64,000 nt of DNA from Paraburkholderia acidisoli (GCF_009789675.1 NZ_CP046916.1:930001-994000); one strand, 5' to 3'; counted from the first letter of the stretch, positions 52,748 through 63,244 are shown. The notes: generated from the sequence alone by a model not told the origin. Program-made: numbers and translations.

Positions 52748-53521
52748 TCAGCTCTCCGTGCGCAGGACGAGGAAATCGCCCGCGTGAGTCGTGAATCGCT
52801 CGCAGATGCAATTGATCAAGCGATGCTCGCTGTCGTTCGCGTCGCGCAGGCGCACACGATGGCTGCCGGGCCACAACGCGTTGTTCAGCCGCTGCACGTC
52901 TTCGGGATGCACGGCATCGAACAACGGGCCCGGTTCCACTTCGCTCGCCTGCAGCAACACGGCGGCGCCGCCCTTGCTCACGGCCGAGCGCTGCACCGCA
53001 TTGCGTTCGAGCGCCTTGATGAGAATGAAGCCGCTGTGATATTGCGCGAGATGACGCAACAGCCGGTGCGTTTCGTCGCCGGCGCGGCGCGCGAGTGCGC
53101 GCTCGTTGTCGTGACGCAGCAGCATTTCGTAGCGCGACTGCGCCACCGAGGCGAGCAGCAACGCGCGAAACTGTTCGCGCCGCAAGCGCTCGATCAGCGT
53201 GATGACGATGATCGTGACGAGCGGATACGACACGAGCAGAATGGCGTCGCGCCGATCGAAATGAGTAAAATTTACGTACGGGGGTACGAACAGATAATCG
53301 GCGATCCCGAGCCCCATGCACATCACCGCCAAAGCCGGGGCCAGACCGCAAAAATATTCGACGAGTGCGGCCGCGATATAGAACACCGTGGCCGGCATGA
53401 CGGGGCCGAGCACCGGATGCAGCGCAAGGCGAATGGCGCTCGCGACAATCAGCACGCCCGCTGCGATGTACCAGCGTTGCGCACCGCGCGGCGCCCAGTG
53501 ACGGGCATTGCGGATTTCCAT
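52748..53521 (-). CDS. DUF4118 membrane protein with PAS-like C-terminus, no kinase
   Basis: From the ATG at 53521 (MEIRNARHWAPRG) it encodes 257 residues. Four helices form the KdpD-like DUF4118 module (VMPATVFYIAAALVEYFCGL and AILLVSYPLVTIIVITLIER); a coiled-coil segment and a PAS-like domain follow (SGFILIKALERNAV, then GPLFDAVHPEDVQRL). No histidine kinase, GGDEF or other output is present. It may be a sensor cut down to the input half, or act through partners. An ATG at 53566 is an alternative. Confidence 0.75.
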   Translation of the reverse strand: MEIRNARHWAPRGAQRWYIAAGVLIVASAIRLALHPVLGPVMPATVFYIAAALVEYFCGLAPALAVMCMGLGIADYLFVPPYVNFTHFDRRDAILLVSYPLVTIIVITLIERLRREQFRALLLASVAQSRYEMLLRHDNERALARRAGDETHRLLRHLAQYHSGFILIKALERNAVQRSAVSKGGAAVLLQASEVEPGPLFDAVHPEDVQRLNNALWPGSHRVRLRDANDSEHRLINCICERFTTHAGDFLVLRTES

Positions 53522-54028
53522 GGCTAACGTAACGCCATCCTCGTAATGAATTACCGGAATTCGCATTAGATACCGGTTAGCCGGCTGAATTCCGAATCAA
53601 TGAACGGGGAAGTACGCCTGTGCTCCTCCGACAATCGCGCATATTACCATCGATTACAAACGTTTTTAGTCAGAATCAAGGCGTTTTTTAAACATCTGGA
53701 GAAATTCTTTTTGCAGGGGTTATGGCTTCTCTAACGGCCGTCGCGCTGTAATCTTAATGTCAGCAATACGGCGGTAATGGAAAACCACGAAGGCGTCCCC
53801 CATGCGTTTCAATGCGCAGGATAAAACCCTGCGCAATGCGCTGGCCAACGCCGCTTTAAACGTGATTAAAGACAGCGAAGGCGCGCCGATGCTAACCAGA
53901 TTAGCTTAAGAGACGCTGAAGTCCCGCACGCCCCAAGCCTGTTCCCGGGCGCAGCGTGTTTCAGCGCAGGGCTCGCATACAATTGAAGCGCAATGGCGGG
54001 CATTGCCGCCGTCAAGAACTCTCTGCCC
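53522..54028. other. intergenic stretch with a possible short gene
   Basis: 507 bases, AT-rich between 53630 and 53760 (a run of TTTTT at 53685-53690), likely a divergent promoter zone. Apart from the 35-codon frame at 53802 listed separately I see no gene. Confidence 0.4.
53802..53909 (+). CDS. possible 35-residue peptide
   Basis: MRFNAQDKTLRNALANAALN opens a helix-prone, mildly cationic peptide that ends at TAA 53907. GAAGG lies upstream of the ATG at suitable distance and TAATCTTAAT (53749-53758) could serve as a -10. It is too short to call on composition alone. Confidence 0.35.
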   Translation: MRFNAQDKTLRNALANAALNVIKDSEGAPMLTRLA

Positions 54029-54688
54029 ATGCGCATTCTTCTCGTTGAAGACGATGACCTGATCGGAAGCGGGCTCGAAATGAGCCTGATTCAGGCCGGT
54101 TATAGCGTCGACTGGAAACGCGACGGTTATGACGCGTCCATGGCGCTCGCCACCGACAACTACGCGCTCCTGATCCTCGACCTTGGCCTGCCTGGCCGTT
54201 CGGGCACCGACCTCCTGCGCTCGCTGCGCGAAGAAGGCGACGACATTCCCGTGCTCGTGCTCACGGCGCGCGGCACGGTCGCCGACCGCGTGCGCGGACT
54301 CGACGCCGGCGCCGACGACTACCTCGCCAAGCCGTTCGAGCTGACCGAAGTCCTCGCGCGCTGCCGCGCATTGGTGCGGCGCTCGCAAGGCCGCATTCAG
54401 GAAACCATCGTCTGGCGCGACATCGAAGTGGACGTCACGGCGCGCGTGGTCACGCGCCACACGGAAGCCGTCGCGCTCACCGGCAAGGAGTGGGCGATCC
54501 TCACGCAGCTCGTCACGCATCAAGGCGTGCCGCAAACCAGGACGCGCCTGCAGGACCGGCTCTACGGCTGGAACGACGGCGTCGAGAGCAACACCATCGA
54601 AGTGCACGTGTCGAGCCTGCGCAAGAAGCTCGGCGCGGACCTCATCCGCACCGTGCGCGGCGTCGGCTACGTGATCGAAAAACCATGA
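54029..54688 (+). CDS. OmpR-family response regulator (TctD/QseB-like)
   Basis: 219 residues from MRILLVEDDDLIGSG. The receiver domain has the acidic EDDD cluster, Asp51 in LLILDLGLPGRSG, Thr in VLTARG and Lys in LAKPFELTEVLARC. The winged helix ends in NTIEVHVSSLRKKLG. The frame is open 12 codons earlier, but the receiver starts here. The stop overlaps the kinase start (ATGA, 54685-54688). Confidence 0.93.
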   Translation: MRILLVEDDDLIGSGLEMSLIQAGYSVDWKRDGYDASMALATDNYALLILDLGLPGRSGTDLLRSLREEGDDIPVLVLTARGTVADRVRGLDAGADDYLAKPFELTEVLARCRALVRRSQGRIQETIVWRDIEVDVTARVVTRHTEAVALTGKEWAILTQLVTHQGVPQTRTRLQDRLYGWNDGVESNTIEVHVSSLRKKLGADLIRTVRGVGYVIEKP

Positions 54689-56157
54689 ACGGCCACGCCA
54701 TTCGTCATCGGCTCTCGCTCGTGGTGCTCGCGTGCGTGGTCGTGGTCTGGCTCGCGGCGCTGTACGGCTGCTTTCGCCATGCGTCGCGCGAAGTGCAGGA
54801 ATGGGGCGACGGCCGGCTCGTGGAATACGCGAGCTTCATCGCCGCGCTCGACACCACCGACCTCGCGCGCTTCACGCAAACGCCGCCGAGCGCGCAATTC
54901 GAGGTGTCCACGCCGAACGCGCCCGCCGCCGTGCAGTCGCAATGGGACGAAGACGCCTCGCCGCGCGACATCCTCTTTCAGGTGCTCGACCGCAGCGGCA
55001 AGAGCATTGCATCGAGCCTGCCCGCCGCCGCTGCCGCGTTCACGACACCCGTGCTCGGCGCGCCGCCGCGCAACGTGGAAATCCAGGGCGTGGCGTGGCG
55101 CTTCTATGCGTATCGCGACGAGACGAGCGGCCGCATCGTGCGTGTGATGGAAACCGCCAACACGCGCAGCGATCTCGTCACGGGCACGGCGTGGCAGATC
55201 GTCTGGCCGCTGCTCGTCGCGTTGCCCGTGCTCGCGGTCGTGCTGTGGCTCGCCATTGGCCGCAGTCTCGTGCCGCTGCGCACGCTCTCCGCAACCATCC
55301 GCGCGCGCGACGCGAAGTCGCTCACGCCGCTTGGCATTGCCGCCGTGCCCGTGGAAGTGAAAGCGCTCGTGGACGCCATCGACCAGTTGCTCGCGCAATT
55401 ACGCCAGTCGCTCGTGCGCGAGCGCGCCTTCACCGCCGACGCCGCGCACGAACTCAAAACGCCGCTCGCCGCGATCAAGGTGCAGGCGCAAGTCGCGCTT
55501 TCCGTCGACGATCCCGCCATGCAGCGCCTCGCCATGCAGCGCGTGGTGCAAGGCGTCGACCGCAGCGCGCGCCTCGCCGAACAACTGCTGTTGCTCGCGC
55601 GGCTCGACGAGCACGAGCGCATTCCCGCGCGCGCCGTGGACCTTCGTGAATCGATCGACGACGCCATCGCGCGGCACGCCGCGCATGCGCACGACAAGGG
55701 CATCGCGTTGCGCGCGCACGTGCAGTCCGAACGCGCCATCGACGCGGACCCGGTCCTGATCGGCATCCTGCTCGACAACCTCGTCGACAACGCCATCAAG
55801 TACGGCGTGCACCAGGGCCATGTGGAAGTGTCGCTGTGCGAGCGCGGCGAGATGCAATGCCTCGCCGTGCGCGACGACGGGCCGGGCGTGGCCGCCGCCG
55901 ATCTCGCGCGCCTCACCGACCGCTTCTATCGTGCGAGCGGCGCACAATCGCCGGGCAGCGGGCTGGGATTGTCGATCGTCGAACGCATCGCCAATTACTT
56001 CAATGGCGCGATGACGCTCGGCCCCGGCAACGACGGACGCGGCCTTGGCGTGGTAATCGAATTCGCGGCGCTGCACGACGGGCCCGGGGGCGAAGCCGGC
56101 GCGCACGCCCCGCATCGCCCAACCCGGATGGCGCACGGCGACACCGCGGCGACCTGA
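54685..56157 (+). CDS. sensor histidine kinase (TctE/QseC-like)
   Basis: 490 residues: N-terminal helix LSLVVLACVVVVWLAALYGC, a periplasmic 2CSK_N-like domain to about residue 165, helix VWPLLVALPVLAVVLWLAIG, HAMP, then TADAAHELKTPLAAIKVQAQ with the phosphoacceptor histidine, LLDNLVDNAIKYG, DDGPGVA and SPGSGLGLSIVERI. The C-terminus has an extra 25-residue Gly/His/Arg tail (GEAGAHAPHRPTRMAHGD). Stimulus unknown; relatives of TctE sense tricarboxylates. Confidence 0.93.
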   Translation: MNGHAIRHRLSLVVLACVVVVWLAALYGCFRHASREVQEWGDGRLVEYASFIAALDTTDLARFTQTPPSAQFEVSTPNAPAAVQSQWDEDASPRDILFQVLDRSGKSIASSLPAAAAAFTTPVLGAPPRNVEIQGVAWRFYAYRDETSGRIVRVMETANTRSDLVTGTAWQIVWPLLVALPVLAVVLWLAIGRSLVPLRTLSATIRARDAKSLTPLGIAAVPVEVKALVDAIDQLLAQLRQSLVRERAFTADAAHELKTPLAAIKVQAQVALSVDDPAMQRLAMQRVVQGVDRSARLAEQLLLLARLDEHERIPARAVDLRESIDDAIARHAAHAHDKGIALRAHVQSERAIDADPVLIGILLDNLVDNAIKYGVHQGHVEVSLCERGEMQCLAVRDDGPGVAAADLARLTDRFYRASGAQSPGSGLGLSIVERIANYFNGAMTLGPGNDGRGLGVVIEFAALHDGPGGEAGAHAPHRPTRMAHGDTAAT

Positions 56158-56205
56158 AGCGCGGGCATTGGCTACACTCGTCCCTATATCGCCACGGGGA
56201 CCGCC

Positions 56206-56535
56206 ATGCCGTACAAAAACCTTTCCAGCGCCTTGCTCCCGCTCGCCGCCTGCGCCCTGCTCGCGGCGTGCGCGCAACCGGTCGAGTTTTCCGCGAACCC
56301 CGCCAACGCACCCTCGCTCACGCGCGCCGACGACCTCGATTTCGGGCCCATGGATCAAAGCATCGCGCAATGCAAAAGCGCCGCGCGTGCAGCGGGCAGC
56401 GGGCACTGCACGCAGGTACGCGCCTACGAGGCGTGCATGAAAACGAAAGGCTATCTCACGATCCTCGGGCCGGAGAATCCGCGCGATTGCGGCGAGCCCG
56501 CGTGGGAGCAGAATGCGAGAAAGTGGCTGCCGTGA
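56206..56535 (+). CDS. small cysteine-rich lipoprotein
   Basis: A 109-residue protein with lipobox ALLAAC near residue 21. The mature part has four more cysteines (IAQCKS, GHCTQVRAYEACMKTKG, PRDCGEPA) likely forming two disulfides. It follows the kinase gene by 48 bases on the same strand, so it may share its transcript. I do not know the family. Confidence 0.72.
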   Translation: MPYKNLSSALLPLAACALLAACAQPVEFSANPANAPSLTRADDLDFGPMDQSIAQCKSAARAAGSGHCTQVRAYEACMKTKGYLTILGPENPRDCGEPAWEQNARKWLP

Positions 56536-56608
56536 TGCCTTGCGGCAGCACGAACAGCCACTTCCGGGAACGCGCGAAGGGAACGGGTTGCGCTGAAGAC
56601 GCGCGCGC

Positions 56609-57961
56609 TCAGAACACCGGATGCCCGTTGATCAGACTCGGCAGCCAGGTGGAGAAGAACGGCACGTAGGTGACGAGATTGATCGCGCTGAAGATGGCGA
56701 GATAGTACGGCCACGCCACCTTGGTCGTATCGCCGATCGACACGTCGCCGATCGCGCAACCAATGAACTGCACCGAGCCGATGGGCGGATGCACGAGCCC
56801 CAGCGCGCAATTCAGCAGGATCATGATGCCGAACTGCACCGGCCCCACGCCGCTATGCATCGCGAGCGGCAGGAACAGCGGCGTCGTGATCAGGATGTGC
56901 GCGGCCATGTCGATGAACGTGCCGAGAAACACCTGAATGATGTTGATGTACAGCAGCATCAGCCAGGGCACCGTGGTCGCGTGTTCGAGCACGTGCTCGA
57001 TCGACTCGGGAATCTCCAGATACGCCATCTGGTAGCGCAGCATGTTCGACACGGCAATCAGCAGCAGCACCACGCCCGTGGTTTTCGCGGCGCGCGAGAG
57101 CGCCGTGAAGAGCAGCTTGCGCGTCATCGAGCGATACACCAGCACGGTCAGCGCGAGCGAATACACCACGGCGATGGCGGCGGCCTCCGTGGCCGTGGCA
57201 ATGCCGCGCGCCACGCAGAACAGGATGATCGCGATCACGAGCAGGCCCGGCAGCGCGCCGAGAAACGCGCGCACCACCGCGAGCCAGCCGGGGAAAGCCT
57301 GAATGCGCGTGCTGCCGTCGGCGCTCATCGGATAGCCGAAGCGGCGCGCCTGCCAGTAAGCCGCGACCAGTACGAAACCCATCACCCACAGCACCGGCAA
57401 CAAGCCCGAAAACAGCAGGTCGCCGATCGACACGCCGCTCATCGGCATGCCGTTAAGCGTGCCCGTGATGCCCTGCGCGGCAAACGCGTAGATGATCATG
57501 TTGGTCGACGTGGGCATGAGCGCGCCCGCCAGCGAAGAATGCGTGGTCACGTTCACCGCATACGCGGCGCTGTAGCCTTCGCGCTTCATCAACGGAATGA
57601 CCACGCCGCCCATGGCCGAGGTATCGGCCGAAGGCGAACCCGAAACGCCGCCGAACAGCGTGCACGCGACGACGTTGGCCATGCCGAGGCCACCGCGAAA
57701 ATGCCCCACGGCCGCTTGCGCGAAGCGCAGGATGCGGTCGGCGATGCCACCGTGCAGCATCAGTTCGCCCGAGAAGATGAAGAACGGCACCGCGAGAAAC
57801 GAGAACGCGTTCATGCCCGAGATCATCGACTGCATTGCCGTGGCCGCGGGCAAGCCCTCGTAGAGATACGTGAGCACGCATGCGAGGCCGAGCGAAAACG
57901 ACACCGGCACGCCCACCGCGAGCAGCACCAGAAAACTACCGGAAAGAATGGCGAGTTCCAT
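56609..57961 (-). CDS. TRAP transporter large permease DctM
   Basis: A 450-residue protein with about 12 helices. TRAP-T DctM patterns: AILSGSFLVLLAVGVPVSFS, SGELMLHGGIADRILRFAQA, GGVSGSPSADTSAMGGVVIP, MLLYINIIQVFLGTFIDMAA and LGLVHPPIGSVQFIGCAIGD. It is the sodium-driven transport subunit, working with DctQ and the binding protein upstream. Confidence 0.93.
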   Translation of the reverse strand: MELAILSGSFLVLLAVGVPVSFSLGLACVLTYLYEGLPAATAMQSMISGMNAFSFLAVPFFIFSGELMLHGGIADRILRFAQAAVGHFRGGLGMANVVACTLFGGVSGSPSADTSAMGGVVIPLMKREGYSAAYAVNVTTHSSLAGALMPTSTNMIIYAFAAQGITGTLNGMPMSGVSIGDLLFSGLLPVLWVMGFVLVAAYWQARRFGYPMSADGSTRIQAFPGWLAVVRAFLGALPGLLVIAIILFCVARGIATATEAAAIAVVYSLALTVLVYRSMTRKLLFTALSRAAKTTGVVLLLIAVSNMLRYQMAYLEIPESIEHVLEHATTVPWLMLLYINIIQVFLGTFIDMAAHILITTPLFLPLAMHSGVGPVQFGIMILLNCALGLVHPPIGSVQFIGCAIGDVSIGDTTKVAWPYYLAIFSAINLVTYVPFFSTWLPSLINGHPVF

Positions 57962-58024
57962 GATTACCTTGCCTTGTTCACGCGAGTATCGCGCGGGGTT
58001 TTGCGCTGCGATCGAGCGCCTGTT

Positions 58025-58630
58025 TCAAGCGCTTTCGCGTGTTTTGCCCACGAACAGCATCAGCAGATGTTCGAGCGAGAACGACATGATGCAGATGCTG
58101 GCCACGATGGGAATGAAATAGCGCAGCGCCTCGGGCACGCCGAGAATCGCGATGCGGTCGTCCATGGTGGTGTCGGCCATTTCCCAGCAGCCGTAGAAGA
58201 TCGCCGCGCCCAGCACGATCAGGCACGCATGCTGGAACGCTTCGGCGATACGCTGCCCGTTGGGCCCGAGGTTCTTCACGAGCGAATCGAGGCCGATATG
58301 CCCGCGTTCGCGCACCTTGAGCGCCGCGCCGAACATGGCGATGACGATCACGAGCAGGAGCGCGACCGGCTCGACGAAGTCCGGCGCGTTCGCGAACACG
58401 TAGCGCATGACGACGCCGTAGAACACCAGCACCGTGAGCACGGCCAGCGCGACGGACGCGAGGATCGTCAGCAGGTGGAAAAGAAAGTCGTTCGCGCGCG
58501 TGAGCACGCGCAGGCCGGGCGCTTTCGCGCGTGCGCCGTCGAGGCCGCGCGACGGCCCCGCCGCTTCGCCGTGGGCACGGGAAGCGGCGGCGGACGTCGT
58601 TGCCTTGAGCGCCTTTTTCGGTTCGATCAT
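58025..58630 (-). CDS. TRAP transporter small permease DctQ
   Basis: 201 residues from MIEPKKALKA. A 40-residue Ala-rich cytosolic start precedes four helices (LLTILASVALAVLTVLVFYG and PVALLLVIVIAMFGAALKVR, RGHIGLDSLVK), typical DctQ. It lies 26 bases after dctP and 63 before dctM. Confidence 0.9.
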   Translation of the reverse strand: MIEPKKALKATTSAAASRAHGEAAGPSRGLDGARAKAPGLRVLTRANDFLFHLLTILASVALAVLTVLVFYGVVMRYVFANAPDFVEPVALLLVIVIAMFGAALKVRERGHIGLDSLVKNLGPNGQRIAEAFQHACLIVLGAAIFYGCWEMADTTMDDRIAILGVPEALRYFIPIVASICIMSFSLEHLLMLFVGKTRESA

Positions 58631-58656
58631 GGCGGAATGGCGTGGCGTGACGGCGG

Positions 58657-59760
<1,104 letters not shown>

Positions 59761-60987
59761 CTAGAAGCGGTGGATGATGCCCGCGCCCACGCCAACCATG
59801 CTGCGCGACGACGACGGCGTGCTGTTGAAGCCGTCGCCGAGCGTGGCCGTCGCGCCAATGACATGCGTGCCGCCGCTCGTGGAAGGCGCGAGCGTCTGGC
59901 CGTTCGCGCGCTGATACGCTTCGAGCGCATACAGGCCCGTGCGCTTCGAGAGCGTGTAGTACTGCGAGAGATTGAACTGCTGATACTGGGCGCTGCTCGT
60001 GATGCCGTTGGCTTTGGTCGCGCGCGTGTAGCTGTAGCCTGCCGCGAAGTCCCACGTGGTGGCCGGCTTCCAGTGCAGCACCACGCCGCCCGTGTTGAAG
60101 ATGGCCGTGTCGCGGAACGCCGAACCCGTGCCGGGCAGGTACTGCACGTTCGAATACGTGGCCGAGATGTCGAACTGGCTGTTGAACGTGTAGCCCGCGC
60201 CCACCGCGAGACGCTGCTGCGCCTGGGCCGACTGATAGCCGTTGGTCACGGCCGAGATGCCGGCCTGGCCGCCCGCACTCGAGGTGGTGGAATCCGCGCC
60301 GAACGCGCCGCCGCCGAGCGTGGAGTTGTTGATGCGCGAGAAGCCCACCGCGAGGCCGACCGGGCCCATGGCGTACTGCCCCGCCGCCGACCACGTGGAG
60401 CCGCGATTGAAACTGCCTGCCACGCCGCCCAGCGAATACGAGCCGCTGAATGTGAAGCCCGCGATCTTCGGCGAGGTGTAGAGCAGCGTGTTGTTCGCGC
60501 GATAGATGGTGTCGAGGCCGTCGAGGTCGCCCGGATGCGCGCCGTAGAAGCCAGTGAGCCACGTGGTCGGGCTGTAGGGCGAAAGCATCTGGTAGTACGA
60601 GGCGTACTGGCGGCCCGCCGTGAGCGAACCGTAGCTCGCGTTGGTCACGCCCACGTACGACTGGCGATTGAACATCAGGCCGCTCGTGGATTGCGCGCCG
60701 GTTGCGCTGTTGAAGCCTTCTTCGAGCTGGAACACGGCTTTGGTGCCGCCGCCCAGGTCTTCCGCGCCTTTGAGGCCGAAGCGGCTGCCGGCCCACACGC
60801 CGTTGATCATCTTGACCGCCGACTGCCCACCGGTGGTCGAACCGAGCGAGGTCTGGCTCGATTGCCAGCCAATGCCGGTGTCGATGATCCCGTACAGCGT
60901 GACGCTGCTCTGCGCGAACGCGGGCGCGGCGCCCGTGATCGCCACCCCCACCACGACGGACTTCAGACGGCTGTGTTGCCTCGACAT
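59761..60987 (-). CDS. Gram-negative general porin of uronate module
   Basis: A 408-residue porin with signal ending PAFAQ. It has SSVTLYGIIDTGIGWQSSQT, SRFGLKGAEDLGGGTKAVFQ, MFNRQSYVGVTNASYGSLTA, and final strand GAGIIHRF. AAAGGAGATCGGAG precedes the ATG. An exact LacI operator lies 50-65 bases upstream, so the porin and the TRAP genes that follow are probably repressed without substrate. Confidence 0.9.
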   Translation of the reverse strand: MSRQHSRLKSVVVGVAITGAAPAFAQSSVTLYGIIDTGIGWQSSQTSLGSTTGGQSAVKMINGVWAGSRFGLKGAEDLGGGTKAVFQLEEGFNSATGAQSTSGLMFNRQSYVGVTNASYGSLTAGRQYASYYQMLSPYSPTTWLTGFYGAHPGDLDGLDTIYRANNTLLYTSPKIAGFTFSGSYSLGGVAGSFNRGSTWSAAGQYAMGPVGLAVGFSRINNSTLGGGAFGADSTTSSAGGQAGISAVTNGYQSAQAQQRLAVGAGYTFNSQFDISATYSNVQYLPGTGSAFRDTAIFNTGGVVLHWKPATTWDFAAGYSYTRATKANGITSSAQYQQFNLSQYYTLSKRTGLYALEAYQRANGQTLAPSTSGGTHVIGATATLGDGFNSTPSSSRSMVGVGAGIIHRF

Positions 60988-61036
60988 CTCCGATCTCCTT
61001 TGTTGTTTTGCGCCTGCCGCGGACGAATCGCCGCTT

Positions 61037-61052
61037 TGGAAAACGTTTTCCA
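61037..61052. promoter_or_regulatory. LacI-family operator upstream of porin/TRAP genes
   Basis: TGGAAAACGTTTTCCA, a perfect 16-base palindrome with central CG as bound by LacI/GalR proteins. It lies 50-65 bases before the porin ATG. The same core occurs at the uronate dehydrogenase promoter. Confidence 0.8.
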
Positions 61053-61177
61053 GAAATCTAAACGCTTCCTTTCAGATTGGCTAGTAGGTAGTTACGCGAA
61101 TTCCTACACGGAGATCGGACGCGACAAAGCCGCGCACGCTTTCGCAGCGGCGCAAGCCATCAAAACCGAGGGAGACT

Positions 61178-62176
61178 TCAGCCGTGGGACGCGGCGGCGG
61201 TGGAGTCGCGCACGACGAGGCGCGGTTCGAGCATGACGTTGTCGATGTCGGTGCGGCCCGAGAGCGTGTCGATGAGCTTTTGCATCGCCACTTCGCCCAT
61301 GCGTTCGCTTTGGCCTTCGATGGTGGTCAGGCGCGGCTCGACGTATTCGCCGTAAGGCACGTTGTCGATGCCGGCCACGGACACGTCACGCGGTAGCGAA
61401 AAGCCGAGCGTCTTCGCCTCCTTCATGAAGCCGAGCGCGATCAGGTCGTTGTAGCAGATCACCGCCTGCGGGCGCTTCGGACCCAGCATTACGCGCGAGC
61501 ACGCGGCCTCGCCGCCCTGCGCCGTGGGCGCGTGCGTGTCGTACACGTCGAGCGCGAGGCCCGCTTCGGCGAGCGCCGCGCGCGCGCCTTCGATGCGCTC
61601 GTTATTGATCGTTTCCGCGTCGAAGCCCAGATATGCCAGGCGCCGGTGCCCGAGGTTGAGCAGATGGCGCACGAGCATATAGGTGGCGAGCCGGTTGTCG
61701 AAGCCCACGCTGGGAATGGCCACCTCCGGCACGCGCCGCAGCATCACGGCCGGTTTGCCGAGTTCGAGCAGCCATTTGCCGATTTCCGTGGAAATGCGCG
61801 AGCTGATCAGCAGCCCGTCCACGCGCGGCGCGAGCGCCTCGATCAGCGAGCGTTCGCGCGCCGGGTTTTCTTCCGTATCGACGAACAACAGCGTGTAGTC
61901 GTGCTGCAGCGCGACGCGGTTCGCGCCCTTGACCACGTTGGTGAAATGCGGATTGGTGATGTCGAGGACCGCCACGCCGATGGTGCGCGTGCGCCCCGTG
62001 ATCATCGATCGCGCGAGCGGATTCGAGCGGTAGCCGAGCCGTTCGATCGCCTCTTTCAGCTTCGCCTCGACCGCGGGCGTGAAGCGCTGGGTGCCGTTGA
62101 CGTACTTCGAAACGGTCGCGACCGAAACGCCAGCCATGGCGGCGACATCGCGAATCGTCGGGGAAACACTTTTCAT
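61178..62176 (-). CDS. LacI-family repressor of uronate genes
   Basis: 332 residues, with a lacI HTH (SPTIRDVAAMAGVSVATVSK, KYVNGTQRFTPAVEAKLKEA), hinge LGYRSNPLARSM and an effector domain with VPEVAIPSVGFDN and GIDNVPYGEYVEPRLTTIEG. It diverges from the dehydrogenase gene; operators at 61037 and 62294 are its evident sites. The inducer is probably the uronate or an oxidised product. Confidence 0.92.
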   Translation of the reverse strand: MKSVSPTIRDVAAMAGVSVATVSKYVNGTQRFTPAVEAKLKEAIERLGYRSNPLARSMITGRTRTIGVAVLDITNPHFTNVVKGANRVALQHDYTLLFVDTEENPARERSLIEALAPRVDGLLISSRISTEIGKWLLELGKPAVMLRRVPEVAIPSVGFDNRLATYMLVRHLLNLGHRRLAYLGFDAETINNERIEGARAALAEAGLALDVYDTHAPTAQGGEAACSRVMLGPKRPQAVICYNDLIALGFMKEAKTLGFSLPRDVSVAGIDNVPYGEYVEPRLTTIEGQSERMGEVAMQKLIDTLSGRTDIDNVMLEPRLVVRDSTAAASHG

Positions 62177-62265
62177 GGCACGGCACGTTTATCAGGGCGA
62201 CGGCGTGCATTGTCGCAGAAACGGCGGCGGCTCCGGCCACGCGCTCGACCGGTCGTATTCCTCCA

Positions 62266-62294
62266 TTGACGCTGTCCCGGCCGGTCGATATATT
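62266..62294 (+). promoter_or_regulatory. sigma-70 promoter of uronate dehydrogenase gene
   Basis: TTGACG (62266-62271), exactly 17 bases, TATATT (62289-62294). The LacI operator begins at the last base of the -10, so repressor would block initiation directly. Confidence 0.75.
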
Positions 62295-62309
62295 GGAAAA
62301 CGTTTTCTC
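62294..62309. promoter_or_regulatory. LacI-family operator at dehydrogenase promoter
   Basis: TGGAAAACGTTTTCTC: the core GAAAACGTTTTC (62296-62307) is perfect and shared with the site at 61037-61052. It spans the predicted start point. Confidence 0.78.
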
Positions 62310-62345
62310 TCAAATTTCCTTCATACCAACCATCGGGAAACTTCG

Positions 62346-63191
62346 ATGCCCCAGCACTCCACCTCAGGCAGCCCTTCCAGCAAACCGTTCGGGCGCCTGC
62401 TCCTCACGGGCGCGAGCGGCAATCTGGGCCGTCAATTGCGCGGCGCGCTCGCGCACTGGGCCGACCACGTGCGCGTGAGCGACATCGCGGCGCTGGGCGA
62501 GGCGGCGCCGCACGAGGAACTGTGCCCCGCCGATCTCGCCGATCGCGCGGCGGTCACGCACATGGTGGAAGGCGTGGACGCCATCGTGCACCTGGGCGGC
62601 ATCTCGATCGACGCGCCCTTCGACGATCTGATCGAAGCGAACATTCGCGGCACCTACAACCTCTACGAGGCGGCGCGCAAGCATAGCGTGAAGCGCGTGG
62701 TGTTCGCCAGTTCGAACCACGTCACGGGCTTTCATCCGGTCACGAGCGTGCTCGACGCCGAAGCGGACCATCGTCCGGACAGCCTCTATGGCGTGACCAA
62801 GAGTTTCGGCGAATCGCTCTCGCGCTACTACTACGATCGCTTCGGCATCGAAACCGTGTGCCTGCGCATCGGTTCGTCGTTCGAGGAGCCGAAGAACGCG
62901 CGCATGCTCGTCACGTTCCTGAGCTACGGCGACTTCATCGAACTCGTGCGCTGCTCGCTGTTTGCGAATCGCGTGGGGCACGCGGTCGTGTACGGTGTCT
63001 CGGATAACCCGGCCAGCTGGTGGAACAACGCGAAGGCGGGGTTTCTCGGCTATCGTCCACGCGACAGCTCCGCACCTTATGCGGCGCGTTTCCCGGCCAC
63101 GGCGCCCAACGCCGATCTCGCCGACCCCGCGCAGTTATTCCAGGGCGGCCCGTTCGTGCTGGGCGAGCCGATGGAAAAAGTGGCACGCTGA
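62346..63191 (+). CDS. udh: NAD-dependent uronate dehydrogenase
   Basis: A 281-residue short-chain dehydrogenase/epimerase-fold enzyme. Rossmann GASGNLG near residue 21; VHLGGISIDAPFDDLIEANI; catalytic Tyr-Lys in SLYGVTKSFGES; FASSNHVTGFHP; and RIGSSFEEPKNARMLVTFLS. These match uronate dehydrogenases, which oxidise D-glucuronate or D-galacturonate to the aldaro-lactone, the first step of the oxidative route to alpha-ketoglutarate. The neighbouring aldehyde dehydrogenase fits the last step. Confidence 0.9.
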   Translation: MPQHSTSGSPSSKPFGRLLLTGASGNLGRQLRGALAHWADHVRVSDIAALGEAAPHEELCPADLADRAAVTHMVEGVDAIVHLGGISIDAPFDDLIEANIRGTYNLYEAARKHSVKRVVFASSNHVTGFHPVTSVLDAEADHRPDSLYGVTKSFGESLSRYYYDRFGIETVCLRIGSSFEEPKNARMLVTFLSYGDFIELVRCSLFANRVGHAVVYGVSDNPASWWNNAKAGFLGYRPRDSSAPYAARFPATAPNADLADPAQLFQGGPFVLGEPMEKVAR

Positions 63192-63205
63192 AACGCACGC
63201 GCCAT

Positions 63206-63244
63206 AAAAAACGCGCGGCGATGCTGGAGAGCATCACCGCGCGT
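63206..63244 (-). terminator. strong intrinsic terminator of aldehyde dehydrogenase gene
   Basis: ACGCGCGG and CCGCGCGT enclose a second GATGCT / AGCATC stem (63211-63244), giving a 14-pair hairpin. On the reverse strand six T follow, at 63206-63211. It may also act weakly on udh. Confidence 0.85.
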
